Positions 6,703 to 8,242 of a DNA stretch of 8,242 nucleotides are shown in pieces (position 1 is the stretch's first letter; every line of letters starts with the position of its first letter). Location of the stretch: positions 1-8,242 of the forward strand of contig JAQBVH010000107.1 of NCBI GenBank assembly GCA_027623615.1, read 5' to 3'. The notes under the pieces were generated by a model. The model searched no databases, was not told where the DNA came from, and saw only the letters and a program-made list of their open reading frames with translations. Both the position numbers and the translations under genes were made by a program. The DNA is from Planctomycetota bacterium. GTDB lineage: Bacteria > Planctomycetota > UBA1135 > GCA-002686595.

Positions 6703-7299
6703 TTACTTGCCCTCCGCTTGCTCACGGGCGCGCCGGGCACCGGCGGCCGCTTCCATGCGGGCGATCAAGCCGGCGTAGTCCATGACGTCGAGTCGATCCG
6801 CGGGCAGGGGCAGGCCGCCGCCGGCTCCGACCAGGGACGCACCCTCGCTCCCGCGGACCGCGAGCTTGCCGCCCATGCCGTCGCCGACGATGCGCCAGCG
6901 CCCCTGATTGAGGCCGACGACGACCCGCAGGTCGTGGAGGCCAGGTTCGGTCAGCAGGATCACCACGTCGTCCCCGGGCACGAGGCTGGGCATCCCCGGC
7001 ACGATGGTCACCTTGCCGCTCGGCAAGGCGCCGCCGGGCAGTCGGACCGTGCGCACGGGGAGGTCCTCACCCCACCAGGTGCGGTCGACGATCAGATGGA
7101 AGTCCGTGAAGACCTCACCGTTGATCTCGAGCGAGGTCGCCGAGGCCACACGCGCCTCGAGCGCAAGCCCGGCTCGCTCCACGAGCCCATCGAGGTCCAT
7201 CCGGATCGCCGTACCGGCCTCGGAGGGTCGCGGACGTTCGTACAGGGCTAGGCCCGCGCCGGAAACGGCGGCGGTCAAGCAGAGGAGAAGACTGCGCAT
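6703..7299 (-). CDS. Small exported protein of unknown function, partner of the matrixin gene
   Basis: A 198-residue protein I cannot assign to a named family. Residues 1-20 look like a Sec signal peptide or membrane anchor (Met-Arg-Ser, then a hydrophobic run). Cys7 is too early to be a lipobox cysteine. The body is mostly predicted beta structure with recognisable segments: GLVERAGLALEARV (39-51), a Trp-Trp motif at 75-76, LPGG (87-90), a run starting PGMPSLVPGDDVVILL (101-116) and VGLNQGRWRIVGD (128-140). The pattern of a hydrophobic strand, 'PGG', 'PGD-x-V-x-x-x-L' and 'GxxQGRWR' is one I recall from uncharacterised secreted proteins encoded beside matrixins. The C-terminal 30 residues are charged and probably helical. 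The ATG at 7299 is preferred to a GTG at 7332, which would put a Pro/Arg-rich leader before the signal peptide. Its stop lies 2 bases before the matrixin start and its end holds that gene's ribosome binding site. A role as inhibitor, chaperone or co-secreted factor is speculation. Confidence 0.75.
   Translation of the reverse strand: MRSLLLCLTAAVSGAGLALYERPRPSEAGTAIRMDLDGLVERAGLALEARVASATSLEINGEVFTDFHLIVDRTWWGEDLPVRTVRLPGGALPSGKVTIVPGMPSLVPGDDVVILLTEPGLHDLRVVVGLNQGRWRIVGDGMGGKLAVRGSEGASLVGAGGGLPLPADRLDVMDYAGLIARMEAAAGARRAREQAEGK
6710..6715 (-). promoter_or_regulatory. Ribosome binding site of the matrixin gene
   Basis: On the minus strand GGAGGG lies nine bases before the ATG at 6700, inside the last codons of the small exported protein. 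It is the only clear Shine-Dalgarno among the five starts visible in the window, and it supports ATG 6700 as the start. Confidence 0.65.
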
Positions 7300-7470
7300 G
7301 GGGAACGGGGTTGGGGGTCGGCGGCGCTCCACGCCCCTGGAAGCGTGTGGTACCGCTGGGGTGCCCTTGTCCTCGGCTACCCAATTGCGACATCTTTAGA
7401 AGCGGCGTGCTTTCAGAGGATCTCGGCGGGAGACCGAGGCGGGCCTCCAGCGGGCCGAGCGCCCCGCGTC

Positions 7471-7485
7471 CCGGATCTAGACCGG
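7471..7485. promoter_or_regulatory. Quasi-palindrome, possible operator
   Basis: The 15 bases CCGGaTCTAGACCGG become a perfect 14-base palindrome once the single A at 7475 is left out. It contains a CTAG core and lies 75-89 bases before the HDOD start codon. It could be a regulator site, or chance in GC-rich sequence. Confidence 0.3.
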
Positions 7486-7489
7486 CGCA

Positions 7490-7514
7490 GGTCGGAGCTC
7501 TCATGCTCCCGACC
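7490..7514. promoter_or_regulatory. Nine-pair inverted repeat (hairpin) upstream of the HDOD gene
   Basis: GGTCGGAGC at 7490-7498 pairs with GCTCC-c-GACC at 7505-7514. This gives nine base pairs with one bulged C (7510) and a six-base loop, TCTCAT. It ends 45 bases before the HDOD start codon, so it would fall in the mRNA leader if transcription starts upstream. There is no following T-run, so it is not a typical intrinsic terminator. It could be a leader structure or a protein-binding site. Confidence 0.4.
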
Positions 7515-7559
7515 CCGTGATGACGATGGACCCCAGGCGCCACCTACCCAGCCCACCTC

Positions 7560-8242
7560 ATGAGCTCGCCGTCCATCAAGGACCTGATCCGCAACAACCT
7601 GTCCATCCCCACGCTCCCGGACGTGGTGTTCAAGATCAACGGCCTGATCTCGGACCCGAACTCGGGGACCGCAGAGCTGGGCGCGCTCGTCTCCAAGGAT
7701 GCTCCCTTGGCAGCCAAGGTCCTGCGCATCGCCAACAGCGCCGACTACGGCCTGGCGGGTGAGTGCGTCTCGACCGAGCAGGCCAGCACGGTGCTCGGCA
7801 TGAAGGTGCTCAAGAACATCGTGACCCAGGTCGCGGTGATCAACCAGTTCGAGCACGTTCAGGGGAACGAGCACTTCTCGATCCAGGACCTGTGGAACCA
7901 CGCCGGGTACACCGCGCACCTCTGCGCGGCCCTGGCGAAGAAGTCGAGGGTCCTGCGCGCGTTCACCCCCGATGAGCTCTACGTGTGCGGCCTGCTGCAT
8001 GACGTGGGCAAGATCGTGCTGCTCGACGGGTTGGGCGAGCGCTACCTCGAACTGGCCAGCAAGGCCGCGGACGAGGGCCTCTCCCTGTACCGCGTCGAGA
8101 AGGCCGCCCTTGGCTTCTCGCACACCGACGTCGGCGCCGTGGTCGCCAACCGCTGGAGTCTCCCGGAGCAGATCGCGAACGCGATCCAGTACCACCACGG
8201 CCCGCGGGACGAGGTCTCCAAGAACGTCGTCGTGTCGATCGT
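7560..8242 (+). CDS. HDOD-domain signalling protein, 3'-truncated
   Basis: The first 227 codons of an HDOD protein, a cytoplasmic signalling module related to HD-type phosphohydrolases and HD-GYP proteins and often linked to motility, stress or cyclic-dinucleotide control. Seen: the HDOD opening SIPTLPDVVFKI (15-26), the core VSKDAPLAAKVLRIANSADYG (44-64), QASTVLG (74-80), WNHAGYTAHL (112-121), GLLHDVGK (144-151), GFSHTDVGAVVANRW (185-199) and QYHHGP (210-215). Several histidines that HDOD proteins often lose are present (His114, His147-Asp148, His188, His212-His213), so metal binding is possible. The start is well fixed: an in-frame TGA lies at 7521-7523 and ATG 7560 is the only start codon after it. 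No Shine-Dalgarno precedes it. The frame is open at the window end. HDOD proteins may end there or continue into GGDEF, EAL, kinase or other domains, so output cannot be told. Confidence 0.9.
   Translation, partial: MSSPSIKDLIRNNLSIPTLPDVVFKINGLISDPNSGTAELGALVSKDAPLAAKVLRIANSADYGLAGECVSTEQASTVLGMKVLKNIVTQVAVINQFEHVQGNEHFSIQDLWNHAGYTAHLCAALAKKSRVLRAFTPDELYVCGLLHDVGKIVLLDGLGERYLELASKAADEGLSLYRVEKAALGFSHTDVGAVVANRWSLPEQIANAIQYHHGPRDEVSKNVVVSI

Larger units (their letters stand above)
7300..7559. promoter_or_regulatory. Divergent promoter region between the exported-protein operon and the HDOD gene
   Basis: These 260 bases separate two divergently read genes, so promoters for both should lie here. 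A short AT-richer island at about 7381-7413 (with CAATTG and TCTTTAGAA) is the only low-GC stretch and the likeliest promoter location. I could not find a convincing sigma-70 -35/-10 pair at proper spacing in either direction. Two inverted-repeat elements near the HDOD side are listed separately. No open reading frame here looks like a gene. Confidence 0.55.

Noticed and set aside
4676..6778. A 700-codon open frame on the plus strand opposite the matrixin gene
   Set aside because: Same reason: it is a GC-driven shadow. The minus strand encodes the HEFGHLLGLDH zinc motif, IPT domains and a signal peptide.
7300..7332. Upstream GTG start for the small exported protein
   Set aside because: It would put a Pro/Arg-rich 11-residue leader before an otherwise standard signal peptide, and no ribosome binding site favours it.
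7381..7413. A specific sigma-70 promoter in the AT-richer island
   Set aside because: Candidate -10 hexamers on both strands match at most four of six bases and no -35 hexamer lies at a fitting distance.
7413..8198. A 261-codon minus-strand open frame opposite the HDOD gene
   Set aside because: The plus frame matches the HDOD domain throughout with GC-rich third positions. The minus frame has no recognisable domain and crosses the intergenic dyads.
1..8242. Defence system, CRISPR array, transposon, tRNA or biosynthetic cluster
   Set aside because: No spaced direct repeats, transposase motifs, terminal inverted repeats or tRNA-like cloverleaf were seen. The lone exonuclease has complete PolB-like housekeeping features and no defence partner beside it.

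Overview
This is a high-GC bacterial chromosomal window of six protein genes, truncated at both ends, with no RNA gene, insertion sequence or CRISPR array that I can see. Codon third positions are almost all G or C. The best lineage guess is Planctomycetota. It rests on the Cys-rich C-terminal module of the PHP-domain protein, which I recall from many secreted planctomycete proteins, and on the scarcity of Shine-Dalgarno sequences. Myxococcota or a related high-GC lineage is the main alternative, because matrixin proteins with a Gly-Gly-Gly-Cys tail anchor are common there. The taxonomic call is inference from memory, not from a search.

Layout. (1) Positions 2-1510, plus strand: the C-terminal two thirds of an RND-superfamily (MMPL/SSD-like) membrane transporter. 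(2) Positions 1500-3707, minus: an exported PHP-domain metallo-phosphoesterase of the CehA/McbA type, converging on the transporter with an 11-base tail overlap. (3) Positions 3792-4508, minus: a cytoplasmic PolB-like DEDDy 3'-5' exonuclease. (4) Positions 4487-6700, minus: an exported matrixin-type zinc metalloprotease with a carboxypeptidase-regulatory-like domain, tandem IPT/TIG domains and a C-terminal sorting/anchor signal. (5) Positions 6703-7299, minus: a small exported beta-rich protein of unknown function. (6) Positions 7300-7559: a divergent intergenic region with two inverted-repeat elements. (7) Positions 7560-8242, plus: the N-terminal part of an HDOD-domain signalling protein, running off the window.

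The three minus-strand genes 5-4-3 form a tight run (2-base gap, then a 22-base overlap) and look like one transcription unit read from the 7300-7559 region. The PHP gene follows after 84 bases and may or may not share that transcript. Three of the six products are predicted to be exported and a fourth is an integral membrane transporter, so the window is largely an envelope/secretome neighbourhood. I do not see a defence system or a biosynthetic cluster. The most distinctive unit is the pairing of the small secreted protein with the anchored matrixin protease. The PHP hydrolase fused to the C-terminal module comes next.
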